A stretch of DNA of 64,000 nt from Porodaedalea pini (Eukaryota; Basidiomycota; Agaricomycetes; Hymenochaetales; Hymenochaetaceae), in contig NBAY01000017.1 of NCBI GenBank assembly GCA_002794775.1, forward strand, positions 496,001 through 560,000, in the 5' to 3' direction. Under the pieces are notes generated by a model. That model had not been told where the DNA came from, made no database searches, and saw nothing but the letters and a program-made list of their open reading frames with translations. Both the position numbers and the translations under genes were made by a program. Positions 44,969 through 56,376 of the stretch are shown piece by piece. How positions within the stretch are numbered: position 1 is the first letter of the stretch; each line of letters begins with the position of its first letter.

Positions 44969-46369
44969 TGTTAGGATCAGTGTTGGAACAGGTGACTAAT
45001 CTGTCCAATGTACTGGAACTAGTAGACATCCTTCTCAAAGACTCGAGGTAAGCATTCTTGAGCTAGTCATATGGAGGGGTGATTGGCTTGTTGAGTGCTT
45101 GGTTTTAGCAGGAGAATAACAGTAATAGCAGCGAGCTGTGGGCTCAAGCTGAACTAGTATTGAAGACGTGTCAAGGGCAGAAGAATTTTGCTGAGGAGAC
45201 AAGGGCGCTCCTGCTCGCCTCTTTATAGAGTTTGGGTTCTTTGAACCTTAGCTCCATAGCTAACCTAATTCTAACTAGTCAGGGAATGGCTTCTCCACTT
45301 CTCCCATGATCCGCAGTAATTCCTAGAACCTTCTGCTCCACTATGACATCGTTGCATGCTATAAATAGCCACTTGCACCACTTGCTCCAAAGTTCCTGCA
45401 CTTTACCCCACTGTTGTGGAGTATTGCATCATGGTGATGTCACTGTGCTATAAATAGCTACTTGGTTCCGAGAGTCTCGTCTATTCCCTTTCCAGGGATG
45501 AGTCATCCATCAGTTGGTCGGTAGATTTGGTGGTGCCTGTCTGGCTTCCTCCTGGTGTGGGGACTGGTAGTGGGTTTCCTTCACCACTTCTATCGTCCAC
45601 TAGTCTGGTTGCTGCTGTTAGGCATTCTTCGTAGACCCGGGTGTATCCCGTTGTTAAGCCAACTTTGCTGGGCGCTACATCGATGCCAATTACCACTTTG
45701 AGTTGTACTCCGTAATAGGTTTGGGTGGCGCGGCGGTCCACTGTTAAGTAGCCGTCAAAGCCCCTTCACCATGTAGTGATGAGGTCATCGATGATTTCAT
45801 CTCTGAGTTCCCAGAGTTCGTGATGCGCTTCCTGTTGTGTCTGGCGGGTAGTGATTGGCCAGTCGAGAAGGATTGCCCATCGGCCACATTGTCGGTGGTG
45901 TTCCCTTTGTGTGATCCATATCATAAGGCCTGCTAGTGCTGCGCATATTTGTTCATCTGCTAGCTACCATTTGAGCTCGTGCATGTATGCCGTACTCATC
46001 CTTCCCTGCATAACTAGCTCTTGCTGTCGTTCGCTGAGCGGTCTGTGCTGCAAGGCAATGAGCATTGTGTTCTGTACTGATACCGCTTCCAGAACACGTA
46101 GGAAGATTCGCTCATGTGCTGCCCATGAGTAATGGTATAGCTCCCAGCAGAAGTTGCACAGCTCCATTGACTCGGGTAGGTGCGTCTTATCGCTTCAGCA
46201 TGGCCATGCTGTTTGATATGCTTCTTGCGCTCGCTTCCTGGCTTTGTCATGGATTGTTGTGGGTGCTTCCTGGCCGAATCCTGGCTGGTAGGTGAATTGG
46301 TTCGTCGTTGATCCTGTCGATCCCATGTCGATCTGCTGATCCTTCCTAAAATAGCAATTTCTTGTAACA
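44969..46369 (-). mobile_element. insert D: solo-LTR-like, 1401 bp, carrying an ORF
   Basis: TGTTA...TAACA ends and a perfect TSD TTTTC (44964-44968 and 46370-46374). Removing it joins LINE ORF2 in frame (FFVDLF to SLCLTLGHF). On the minus strand it begins TGTTACAAG, has an ORF from 46326, a TATA box CTCTATAAAG (about 45230-45221) and then 250 bases ending GATCCTAACA. This is the same layout as insert E. No second LTR is present. Confidence 0.78.
45481..46326 (-). pseudogene. ORF inside insert D, unrecognised, three stops
   Basis: One frame from MGSTGSTTNQFTYQPGF through KARKRAQEAYQTAW, stop (46197-46195), MELCNFCWELYHYSWAAHER, stop (45966-45964), DEQICAALAGLMIW, stop near 45768, then VDRRATQTYYGVQLKVVIGI, ending DDSSLERE at 45481: about 281 codons with three stops but no frame change. 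The composition looks coding; the family is not recognised. It starts only about 43 bases from the element end. Confidence 0.5.
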
Positions 46370-48783
46370 TTTTCTCCCTTTGCCTCACTCTGGGGCATTT
46401 CTCACTTTCTTTTAAGACCTCCCTCGTCACCTTCATCCCCAAACTGAAACGATCGGACTTCACAATGCCTAGAGTGTTTTGCCCCATTACTTTGGTTGAC
46501 ACCATTGGTAAACTTTTCGAACGCATTTTATTTAATTTTCTCCAACCGTTCTTCAAAACTAATAATCTTCTTCCCGATGCTCAACACGGCTGCAGGAAAC
46601 ACCATTCTTCGCTCACAGCTTGCTATGAGCTTTTGTCCTGTATTCTAAATGATCCTTTCATTTTACCCGGTGGTGGAGCCTCCGGTTCTGTCTTTTCAAG
46701 ACATCGATATTTCATCATGTCGATCCTTACCGTTGATATTCAAGGTTTTTCTGATAATATTTCTCATAATTGCCTTTTACACAAACTCATTGACTCTAAT
46801 GTTCATCCAAACATCATTCGTGTCCTTGTGGGCTGGCTTAGGGATAGGCCGGTTTCTTTTCATTTCAATAATTTCTTTTCTTCAGCCTTCATCAAGCCCA
46901 ATCATGGTGTCCCACAAGGGTCTCCTTTATCTCCTCTTATTTCCGTTTTTGCGGCTTCAGATGTTATCTCCACATACAACAATTGTTCTGGCCTTCATCA
47001 ACCTTTATTGGCATACATGGACGACCACCTCCTTTCTGCCCATTCACTCAGTATCAAAACTAACTTGGTTCACCTTTGCAACCAATTTCAATTCCTTTCC
47101 CTTCAATTCCAATCCATCGGTTTATCTATCAATCCTGATGCCATTGAACTTCTTCATATTCTCCCTAATCCACATGGTGCTCGGATTACTTTTCAATCTT
47201 TTCTCCAAAATTCTCCTTCACTGTCTAGTGTGGCCTTAATTCTTCCAAATAACTGCATCATCTCTCCTTTATGTCATCTCACCTGGCTTGGTATTATTTT
47301 TTCATATGACCTTTCGCCAAAACTTCATTTTGAAGCACGCACCAACAAAGCCATTTCAACCCTCCATCAATGTTCCTTTTTATTTCATTGTTCGCACGGC
47401 GCATATTTTCAGTATGCCCGTCTTCTATACTTTGGTCTAGTTCATTCTGTCGCAATTTATGGCGCCATCCTTTTCCCCAAATCTCCCTTTATCTCTTCAA
47501 TCCTTCAACCATCCCAGAACCTATTTCTTCATTCAGTCCTACATAGTAGCGTCCATCCTTCTATTGCGGAATCTTTTCTGTCTGTCCCCCTGCTCAACCT
47601 CTTCATTCGTTCCCTTTCTCAATGTTTTCTATTGTCATATTTCACTCATTCTAAAAAAGAACCAGTACATAACCAATATCTCACTTCTTCCCTCCTCCCT
47701 CATGTTGTCATTCCCAAAATGATTTCATTTCCCACCTTTACGCAGATTCATTCTCGACTCTCATTGGTCCCTATCCCTTCTTTAGCACAGCATCCTCTTG
47801 CCATTCACAATTTCAATTCATTCTTTCTACATCCCTCTCCTTATCAATATTTCATTTTCACAGATGGCTCTATCATTCCTGATGCAGATGGTTCCCTCAA
47901 CGGCGGCCATGGTTTTGTTATCATGCACAATCACCGCGAACTAGCTGTCTTTTCTTCAGCAGCGCACTCTTGCTCGAGCATTTTGTTCAAGGAGCAGGAA
48001 GCGCTCATCACAGCCATGCAATGTATCTCATCCCTTCTGGCCAAATGCATCACTCCGGTTCACATACACATCATCACAGATTCACTTAATTGTGCCCAAC
48101 TCATATTTTCGAATGACACACGTCACACTGAATTCATTATTACCTTCCATCACCTATGTGGTATTTTCCTCACCCTTCATCACGACTCATTGCACATTAC
48201 AATCCAGTGGCTCCCATCCCATTGTAGAGTACTGGGTAATTCTAAAGCAGATAAACTAGCTAAAGATGCAGCCACCAAACCACTCCGTGAACCGATACTG
48301 GAATTGCTTCCCAACCTCACTGTGCAAGTACATCTCGACCTTATTCAGGACTGGAAAGTGAACCAAATCAACCTCCATGGACATCACTCTATCCTCGAGC
48401 TGTCCTCTTTCATTCTACATCCTATGTGATCATTTTGACAATTTCTGAAGCTCTTGCCAAAGAAGGAGATACACTGCAAAGTTCAATCTTGTGCCACCAG
48501 CATTATGCTGAACACGCTCGATCTGCATGACCAGAACTTGGCCCCTCGCTGTCCTGACCCTCTCTGCATCAAACATGATGTTTGCCACATGCTCAATTGT
48601 TGTACTTTCTTTTCTCATATCCATCATGGCCTTTTTAAACATCATCTCCTACCCCTATCCTTCTCGGACTGGTTCTGTCCCAATAATTTTCTCCTACTAC
48701 TAAAATTTGTGTACTTTTCTTTCCATCATCCACCGGATGCAATGCCCCTCCTATCTGATTTACCTCCCTCTTACTATCTCTAG
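46370..48783 (+). pseudogene. LINE ORF2, part 2: reverse transcriptase and RNase H
   Basis: A long open frame (46465-48429, continuing from 46370 in the same frame) reads TFIPKLKRSDFT, VDTIGKLFERILF, AQHGCRKHHSSLTA, LTVDIQGFSDNISH, HGVPQGSPLSPLI and the YMDDHLL catalytic box. RNase H follows: FTDGSIIPDADGS, KEQEALITAMQ, IITDSLNC and WLPSHCRVLGNSKADKLAKD, with its D, E, D, D/H residues. A C-terminal cysteine/histidine segment continues past a stop at 48429 (CPDPLCIKHDVCHMLNC). The RT/RNase H part alone is intact, but the ORF is broken upstream by D and by stops. Confidence 0.93.
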
Positions 48784-48790
48784 TCACACT

Positions 48791-49021
48791 TGCTCACGCA
48801 TGATCTCGCACCCTTTCCATATGTTTCAACTTCACACCATTTACGCTCCATGTCCAGTATGATTGTAGTTTCCTAGTTCCCTGGTCCTTAGCAGTTGGTG
48901 GTCTGTTCAGAGTAGATAGCAGATATTATAAAGTGTTTGTCACATGATCCGTGTTGCCAAGTTGAACCGTCATGCCCCAGTTATAACTTATATTATTACT
49001 GCTTTCACCATCAAGTCAAGC
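48791..49021. other. spacer between LINE and BRCT gene
   Basis: It probably holds the LINE 3' UTR and the BRCT-gene promoter. I see no poly(A) tail or TSD marking the LINE end; an ATTATAAAG near 48927-48935 could be a TATA box for the next gene. Confidence 0.4.
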
Positions 49022-49824
49022 ATGCCCACCTACCAGGATGATATTATTGAAGTTCGCAGTGATGAAGGATCCCCCGCATCTGCACAGAGTATTCAATCGG
49101 CAGGCATACCAAGTGCATCAGCGACACCAGCCATAAGTACTGGTGAGTTTAATTTGGCTAGAACCAGCTCCTCGAAGCTGCTGCGCAGCTGTATTCTCAC
49201 AGGCAAGACATTTGCATTCAGGGGGACCTGGTTGACAATGACAGTGGAGGCCATGGAGGACTTGTGCAAGGTGAATGGAGGGTAAGTAAAGCTATGTCCC
49301 AGATTGACAAGTGTCTTGCGAGTATATCTCTTTTTTGTCTTAGGGAAGTCACACTCGTGATAACCGCCCATACGCAGTATGTGGTCATTGGTGGAAAAGG
49401 CACGATCCAGAACACGAAAAAGTTCACTGAACACGGCATGATGCTCATCACTGAGGTGGATTTCCTCAGTATGGTTCTTGTGCAGTGCAATGCAAATAAG
49501 GAAAACGTTTCTCTCCTGACATCCACAAGTCACAAGCGGACGTTAGAGGAGCCTGAATCAGGGCCCTCAAAGCCTGCAAAGGCATGCAAGTCCGATCTGA
49601 CTCCAGAGGAAGATGACATGAAGTGGTTGCATTGCTACCTTAGAAGTGAAGAGGTCCAGATGAAGGGGAAGACTCTGGTCACATATGACTGTGGTGGAGA
49701 GATCTTCAAGGCCCAGTGTGGAAAGAGCACTTTCGATCTGTTGAGGAAGTTCAATATGTTCCTGGAAGATTGTAAGGGGGTGAGTAAGCTCGGTCAACTG
49801 GTGAACATTGAGATATCTAAATGA
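49022..49824 (+). CDS. small BRCT-domain protein, 246 residues
   Basis: Two exons, 49022-49281 and 49344-49824 (GTAAGT...TTAG intron), join in frame to 246 codons plus TGA. Residues about 58-132 fit a BRCT fold of the RFC1 type: LTGKTFAFRGTW, the GG turn in VNGGEVT, HTQYVVIGGKG, a helix with KKFTEHGMMLI and the final DFLSMV. BRCT domains bind phosphopeptides or DNA ends in repair and replication. The rest (charged KRTLEEPESGPSKPAKACK, then DDMKWLHCYLRSEEVQMKGK) is not recognised. It lies next to the LINE, but there is no sign it is part of it. The BRCT call rests on pattern reading alone. Confidence 0.65.
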
Positions 49825-51560
49825 GGTCATTTTTCTAAGGAGTATCGCTAATAACTATAAGCTGAGCAGTTTCAGAGCCGTCTGGCACTCTACTCTGTTG
49901 AAAGAATGCATGTATCTGATCATTTACACCTTTATCTATCAGGTCCCATACTTTAACCACCATTCTTATCTTAATATACAAACGCAAAGGGCCACTTTCA
50001 ACATAGCCACATGCTGACTAAATTCGGACTTTCAATTTTTTGATGCTTCCTTTTTCCTTCTTTAGTTGTCACACACATGCTCCTGCTCCGGTCAGCTCTG
50101 AAACATTTGATGGCTCAAAGCGGCAACATGCAGATCATCACATGATGTTTGCACATGGGCACACATCCGTGAGCAGACCGCTCTGTAGGCTCAATCAACT
50201 CATTTCCCCTATGAAAAAAATTGTAAAAAAATGTGAAAAAAATTCAAAAAAATCAGGGAAAAAATAATTTAATTAAATCATGCTCTTCTTTCAAAATTTT
50301 GATGGCTAAAAGTGGTAACTCCAAAGCAGCAGCTTGCAAATCATCTATAATCAATTTTATACTCCTCACATGAAAAAGTTAGGAAAAATGCTGAAAAAAA
50401 TAAGTCAGTTAGAGAAATATTCTGCTATCTTCTCCATGTGTATTATAAAATAAATCTCAGTAGAAAATCAACCAATAGGAGTCCATTGAGAGTTACTTCC
50501 AGAATATGTAAATCATTGGTCTGGCTCATGCCAGAGTATACATAGCACAACTCAGTATAAGTGCATATAAGCTTTGGATGAGCTGGGCAGTAAATAGAAT
50601 GTGAAAAGGGCATGAACTGAACATAATGTGCCAGACTCCATAGGTCTGGAGACTGCCACTGAGTCTCAGACTTGGACTCCTCATAATTGTGGTACAGCTA
50701 CATGGTTGTGTTTCAGAGTTTGTGTCTTGGAATGTCAGACACTCAATACATCAGGGTCAAGTCATGATGTATAGGAAGTCAGCAACATGTTAGAAGTAGT
50801 GAGAATACTCTAGCAGGCCTACACCTATAGTCTTTTATGAATATAATACAAGGTGTCCTAACATAGTATCTATATTGTATAAATAATATCCTTTCTATTT
50901 TAAATGAAGACATGAGAAGCAGGTATTATGCGCTATGTCTCTCCATTGAAGGAGACTTATTCTATCTTCAAGTTCTCAACAACCAATATTGTACTTAGTG
51001 AGGTTTTGTTGTAAATAGAGTGTCATACAATAAAACTTCAGATTGCTTTCAAGCATGTGTATGTGAGATATATCATGTGAACTAAGATGAAGCATTGTTC
51101 TAAGAGCTTAGACTGATGGCCAGGAAGGAACTTTAAATAGGTATAGCTTTTAGAGTGAGAAATTACATTAATTAAATCTGTAGAACCAAAAAAACTCGGA
51201 TTAAGCAATGCCTAAAAACTCGGATTGATGGCCAGCGGAGTTCCCGGCTTCGCCGGGAACTCCAGGGCTGGTAATATTTATATTGGGACTTCCCTAACTT
51301 ACAAATATATTGTTTGAATTGCCTCTGATATTACCATCCCTCCCAACTTGAATAATTGTTTTCAATGGACTCGCCAATACCGTTAAGCACAGTTATATTG
51401 ATAGATAACACAACACTAAAAGCTTTAGCAAAAGGCAGCATCTCAGGATTACACAACATAAAACATAGCAGGGCGTATAAAACGTCAGGTGTCAGAGCAG
51501 AAAGATAAAAATCCAGTAAGGTCGTGAAGTAGCGCGGCGATGGACTAGCAGTAACTGCGA
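49825..51560. other. AT-rich gene-free stretch
   Basis: It holds A-runs (GTGAAAAAAATTCAAAAAAAT near 50230), two diverged copies of a unit starting GATGGCT(C/A)AAAG at about 50109 and 50302, and near its right end a repeated ACTCGGATT (51194 and 51219) followed by a perfect hairpin. Codons look random; no gene was seen. It may be a non-coding transposon. Confidence 0.5.
51237..51263. repeat. perfect 12-bp hairpin, possible Helitron 3' end
   Basis: GGAGTTCCCGGC, loop TTC, GCCGGGAACTCC. The hairpin is GC-rich in AT-rich surroundings and is followed after 4 bases by CTGG then T at 51268-51272. A hairpin just before CTRR-T is the hallmark of Helitron 3' termini. The 5' TC end was not identified. 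Confidence 0.5.
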
Positions 51561-54065
51561 CTACGCAATCTGCTTCGGGTCCTTCTCGTAGCTTGCATGA
51601 TCGTCGTACTCTGGAACCGAGCCAGTCAAGGCTGACTCGCTCCCGTCGCCCATCTGCGCCGTGTCCCATCCATTCGCGTCGAGGTATGCGCGGAATGCCA
51701 TATCTTCCTTGGCCATTCCGTCTACCGTGAGTGGACGGATGAAGAAGAATGTCACAAGTGCAGAGAAGACCGCGAGCCCCGAGCCGACCCAGAACGGGCC
51801 CGTATTTCCGCGGGTCGAGTCCGCGCCACCGAAGGCTAAACAATGGCACACTTCAGTAAGGAAGATAGCTAATAGAAGCGAAGCTGGTCGCACCGTCGAT
51901 CATAGGCGGGAAGGCCCACGTGCCTACGAACGCGCCGATCTTGCCTATTGCAGCAGCGATACCATAGTACTGGCCGCGGACGGCCGTAGGCCCGCTTTTG
52001 GCAGCCAACATGCCCAGGCAGTTGCCAGGTCCTGGTAGAACGCACATTACTCAGCTCCACGAAGTTCGGAAATACTCTGCGACTCCACTCTAACTCACCG
52101 ACTTCACCGAGACTCAAGAAGATACCGTACACCACGGCGAAAGCTCCGATGTGCTTCGTGAGCGTGACATACAGGCCACTCATGATGAACCCGATGATTG
52201 CTTGAGACACAAGCCCGAGAATCATGGTGTACTTCGGGCCAAGATAGTCGACGATGAATGCGCCGCCGATCGTGCCCGGCATGTAGAACAAGTTGATTAC
52301 AACGTTCCAACCAAAAACCACAGTGAGCGAGTCGGAATTTCCCGTGATGCTGATCACAGAAGACAATATTAAGAGACGGCCGCAATGAGACTGAAAAATA
52401 ACACGAACCTGTTGACAACAGTTGAACTGTAGATACCAAACTGAAAGGGGCAAAGAAATTAGTCTCCTAGGAATTGCTGCCGAGTCATCTCATGGAAATA
52501 GTCTTACTGGATAAGTGATGAAATCATAGATGAACCAAGTGACGCAGATGGCCGTCAAACCTTTCCAATAGCGTTTGAGGATCAGCCAGTAAGGGATACG
52601 AGCCCGCTTCATAGAATCCCTCTTGAAGCGCGTCGGATTTTCCATCCGTAATCGCCAAAGGAAGACGGCCGCGGCTGGAACGACGCCGAGACCTACGGAG
52701 AGACGCCATACTGCACGTAGATGATTTTCACCGAAGCTATATACGCATTTAAACAGGATCAATCATCGACACGACTGTCAGAGACTTACATCCAGAAGAG
52801 GACGAGTGGCACGAAGGCGGAGACAACGAAACCGAAGTCGATCATGGAGTCTGACATGAGGGAACGATGAATATCTCATCAAGGGTGATATTCTGATGCG
52901 AACTGACTGGTAGCAAGAGCGAACCACCGATGCTGCGCATTCTTCGCGATACCTTCCTCTTCTGTCTGCTCGGATGCAGCAACCGATCCGCAAGGATATT
53001 CCGCGCCGATACCAATTCCGAGAAGGAAACTATAGGAAACTCCTCAGAAATAAAGTAGAGAAGTAACCGAGCTCTACATACCGACACGCACTGAGCATCG
53101 CAAGCATTCCACGAAGACTGTGATGCGCACCCGACGAAGCAGCAGAGAGCGCTGAGAAGACGAAGACGATACCAGTAGCAGTCATCTATAAAATGCGTTA
53201 AGTGAGATCAAACAATATTAATGATGATGCATAGTATTTGAAATAGAAGTATGCCCTCCAATCAAATTTAAAATAGATGAACTATTAGTCCTCTCACGCG
53301 CCGCACGCTGTGCAAGACCGACCGCCTCCGCCTCCTGTCTCGAAAAGCCTGAGAATATCTGAATTCCAAAGCCTTCCCGCCAAAAGTAATTCTGATCCTA
53401 TCAGAACATGATGTCCCGAGCAGAAGATAGGGGCTTTGGCGCACGTTCGCTGACACTCCGATTTTAGAGATCCCAGCGAGAATTCCAGCATCATACAGCG
53501 AATGCGGATCCGAGAACGAATAAAGCTGAATTCCAAGAAAAGAAGAGAAAACAAAATGGGAAATGAAGGACATGTGTAAGCTCACCATCCCGAACTTGCG
53601 CCCAAGCCTATCCGACAGGTATCCAAAGCTGAGCATGCCGACAATTGTGCCCGCGAAAGCGAGCGAACTGAGCGTCGTGGAATAATTATGGGCGGTAATC
53701 GCATCCGCGCCATAAATTCGCTTCAAGACTAAGGAAAGATGTTTATCTCTGCCATGCAAATGTCTGAAACTAGTTGTCTTGTCTTACGGGTGGTGACTGG
53801 AGATAACACTGAATTAATGCGCTGACATGTGAAGCGCGCTGATCGTATTTACCTGAACCAATGATATTGTTTGCATAACCTTCACGCAGTCGTCAGTTAC
53901 AGCCAATGCATTTCCTCCGGATTCCTCCTCACCGTCAGAAAACAAGGCCGTCCCACAGCTGTAAACATGTCCATCAGCCCCGCTCGCGCTCGCAGCAGGA
54001 AGAAAGACTCACGCAAAGATCAGCGAGACCTGTGAGAGGCCGGGCTTGGTAACGGCGTTAGCCAT
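51561..54065 (-). CDS. MFS transporter, phosphate/glycerophosphodiester (PHO84/GIT1) type
   Basis: Many short exons join from [17 protein letters not shown] (54065) to YEKDPKQIA (51561), about 530 residues. Landmarks: ALFSDG then YANNIIGS (TM1 region), [19 protein letters not shown], the MFS motif [34 protein letters not shown] (TM4-5 motif of the phosphate:H+ symporter group), [39 protein letters not shown] (cytosolic loop), [18 protein letters not shown] (second motif A region) and [13 protein letters not shown]. The C-terminal tail is hydrophilic. It is expected in the plasma membrane, importing phosphate or glycerophosphoinositol-like compounds with protons; the GAEYP form is closer to GIT1 than PHO84 as I recall them. 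Not every exon edge was fixed, and an annotated gene may shift some. Confidence 0.82.
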
Positions 54066-54703
54066 TGCAATCCGCAGCGCAAAGGGTCGACTAAGCTGAT
54101 GAGAGAGGGGAGCAAGGAGAGGAGCTCAAATTTGACATTGACCTGCATGGCTTATATACATGTGCATGCGGCTTCGATGGGCGAGATAGCAGGGTTGATG
54201 CAGAAGACTCAAAAATAGCGCATGCCAAACCTTCCCCAAATGAGGCAATGACGGATCAACGGAGATTCGTTCGCCGACGCACGTTTGTTCATAAACAAAA
54301 CAGCAGACACTATTACTCGACGTTGAGACTACATAATTGCAAACATCTTGTGTGAGCGAACGAGCGGACTAAAGGCAAAGAAAGGCAGATATTCAGCAAA
54401 GGTCGTGAGGGAGGATATGGATCCGGATCTTAGACAGAAAACTAATCAACAAATCATATTGAACACTTTCCTATCTCTCGCTGAGATGGATGGCCGAGCT
54501 ATCAAATGAGACAGGAGAGGTCAGGAACGATATGAGTCAATAGATGGCACAGTATCTGAAGAAGCCAAAACAATTCTTGCATGAAGCTCAACAAGATAAG
54601 CCTGCACATTTAACAGTAATAAGTAACGACAGGGATCAACACCAAGACAATTCGTGAGCCCCAACTTCAAAAGCATCTACAGAAGTGGTATGTGAACCGG
54701 TCG
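54066..54703. other. intergenic, MFS promoter and SEM1 3' UTR
   Basis: No coding signal or repeat was noticed. It holds the MFS gene promoter (minus strand) and the end of the SEM1 transcript. Confidence 0.5.
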
Positions 54704-55576
54704 CTAGTGTTGCATAGCATCGGCTCCGGCAGGCGTAACCCCGGTCGTACCCTGACCTGTCTTGATGAGTTCGCTCCTTAAAAACATAAAGCACTGTGAG
54801 TAATTGGATTGTCATAAAAGAAAGAGGTGATGAGGTTCGTTAAGCCGATCAGCGCCAAGGAGGGTGGAGACAACAAGGCGAAATTCGCGATGATCTATTT
54901 CAAGACGCGGCGTTCAAAGCACTCCCGTCTGTGAACAGCTGGCAGGGAGAACCTCCGCTTGAGCTATATCTCCATCGGGAAAACGTAACATGTGAAAGAC
55001 CGTTCGAAGGAGGCAGTGAACGAATCCACTTCCGCGTAGAGTTTGTTCAACGCATGCTGCTCCGAGAGGAGATACGAAGTAACTCAAGAAAGAAGGTGCC
55101 GAATAGAAGAGCACAGAGAAGAATCGCTAAACGACCGTACTCACCGCAGCTGTACACTGAACTCGTCTTCCACATCGTCATCATCCCAGTTGTCTTCCCA
55201 TAGCTTGTCTCCGCCGGACTTCGCAGCACCGGGCGCCGTGCCCCCGAGATGCGCCAAGTCGGTCTGCGCATCATCCCAGTCTGTTACAATTGATTATTAT
55301 CGGTATCCGAGTTTAGACACAATGCGTTGAAGGTTTGTGATGGTTGCAGACGGTTGCGAATTAACCAGAAAAATTGTGGCAAAACAGCAAAACAGATCAG
55401 CATGGGTAGACGTTGAAGATAAAAGCTTACTTACCCTGTACCTCAAATTCCTCAAACTCGTCATCCTCCTCCAAGCCGCTCACTTGTGACTGCTGTGGCC
55501 GCTTTTCCGATGTCTTCTCGTCCAATTTCAGTATGTTCTGCGGCTCCTTCGATGAAGACGCATTGGTGGATGACAT
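54704..55576 (-). CDS. SEM1: 26S proteasome lid subunit SEM1/DSS1
   Basis: Three exons, 55576-55435, 55280-55145 and 54776-54704, join exactly to 116 codons plus TAG. The core EEDDEFEEFEVQDWDDAQ and LWEDNWDDDDVEDEFSVQLR is the hallmark of SEM1/DSS1, an acidic disordered protein of the proteasome lid that also serves BRCA2-type repair, TREX-2 mRNA export and other complexes; its conserved acidic blocks bind lysine-rich or ubiquitin partners. The N-terminal 30 residues are S/T/K-rich. The C-terminal tail (SELIKTGQGTTGVTPAGADAMQH) is longer than in animal DSS1. It is divergently arranged with the NLR-like gene. Confidence 0.92.
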
Positions 55577-56376
55577 ATCGGGTGTACTCGTGTTTGTGGT
55601 ATTCGTATCGTTGATACTAGATGGTTGAGATAAAGAACGGCGCGGCGGCGAGAGTGGTGAACGCGCAAGTCTAGGGACGCGCCAAGTGAGACGCGTCACC
55701 CCTAAATGTGGGACTGGCTTGCCATATATGGTGGAAAATCCAATGCTCAAATTAAACTTAGAGTTTGGCTCTTCCCACCTCCAGCACTGTCGTTGTCAAC
55801 TGCAGCTCAGATCAAAGTTTCCCTGGTTTAAATACGCACGGACGTTCATCAATCTTTGCACGGTGTCGCGGGTCATGAACGCGGAAAAGTTGGCCAGTCA
55901 AAGAAACCTAGTCATTTCGAGCGCGATGATCACGACCTAAAGAACGTCGAGAACTGTGTGAAACGGCGCCCAATAATGTCCGTGCCGCACTGTCCACACT
56001 AAGAAGGACAATTAATGTGACGTGCATTGCTGCGATAGAGCTCATTCTTGCTCCCGTTGTCTTCCTCATCAAACTCAAGGTCATCATGCACATGCTCCTG
56101 GAAACGATCGAACTGAATGGATAAGAACCCCCCGCATCCTATTAAAGGTATCTTCTACTTAATATATCTCGCCATGAAATGCCGCTATAGTGCGAATCAT
56201 CGATGTTCTCTTTGGTCTTATGCCTTCCCATTGCAGACTCCGTCTTACGTTTATTCTTCTTGGGCGTCTTCTCTCCGTACTTAAGGCCCGTCTTCCCCCT
56301 GACGTATGCGGGGTTCGCTCACTGCACATAGGGAGTCTCTCCTACGCTTGGCTATCTTCAGACTCGACACCCTGCC
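55577..56376. other. divergent promoter between SEM1 and the NLR-like gene
   Basis: 800 bases upstream of both genes. No repeat or other gene was recognised; TATA-like boxes are not clear. The SEM1 5' UTR probably occupies the left part. Confidence 0.45.

Larger units (their letters stand above)
21960..48790 (+). mobile_element. Tad-like LINE (host of the nested stack)
   Basis: A non-LTR retrotransposon is recognisable in pieces: 22003-23029, 29279-29648, 30151-30725, 43291-44968 and 46370-48790. ORF1 is a gag-like zinc-knuckle protein; ORF2 has an AP-type endonuclease, reverse transcriptase and a C-terminal RNase H, a domain order typical of the Tad1 clade. Insertions A and D are flanked by TSDs, and the LINE frame resumes exactly when they are removed. 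The true 5' and 3' ends are not resolved, and no poly(A) or LINE TSD was identified. It carries internal stops and is dead. Confidence 0.9.
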
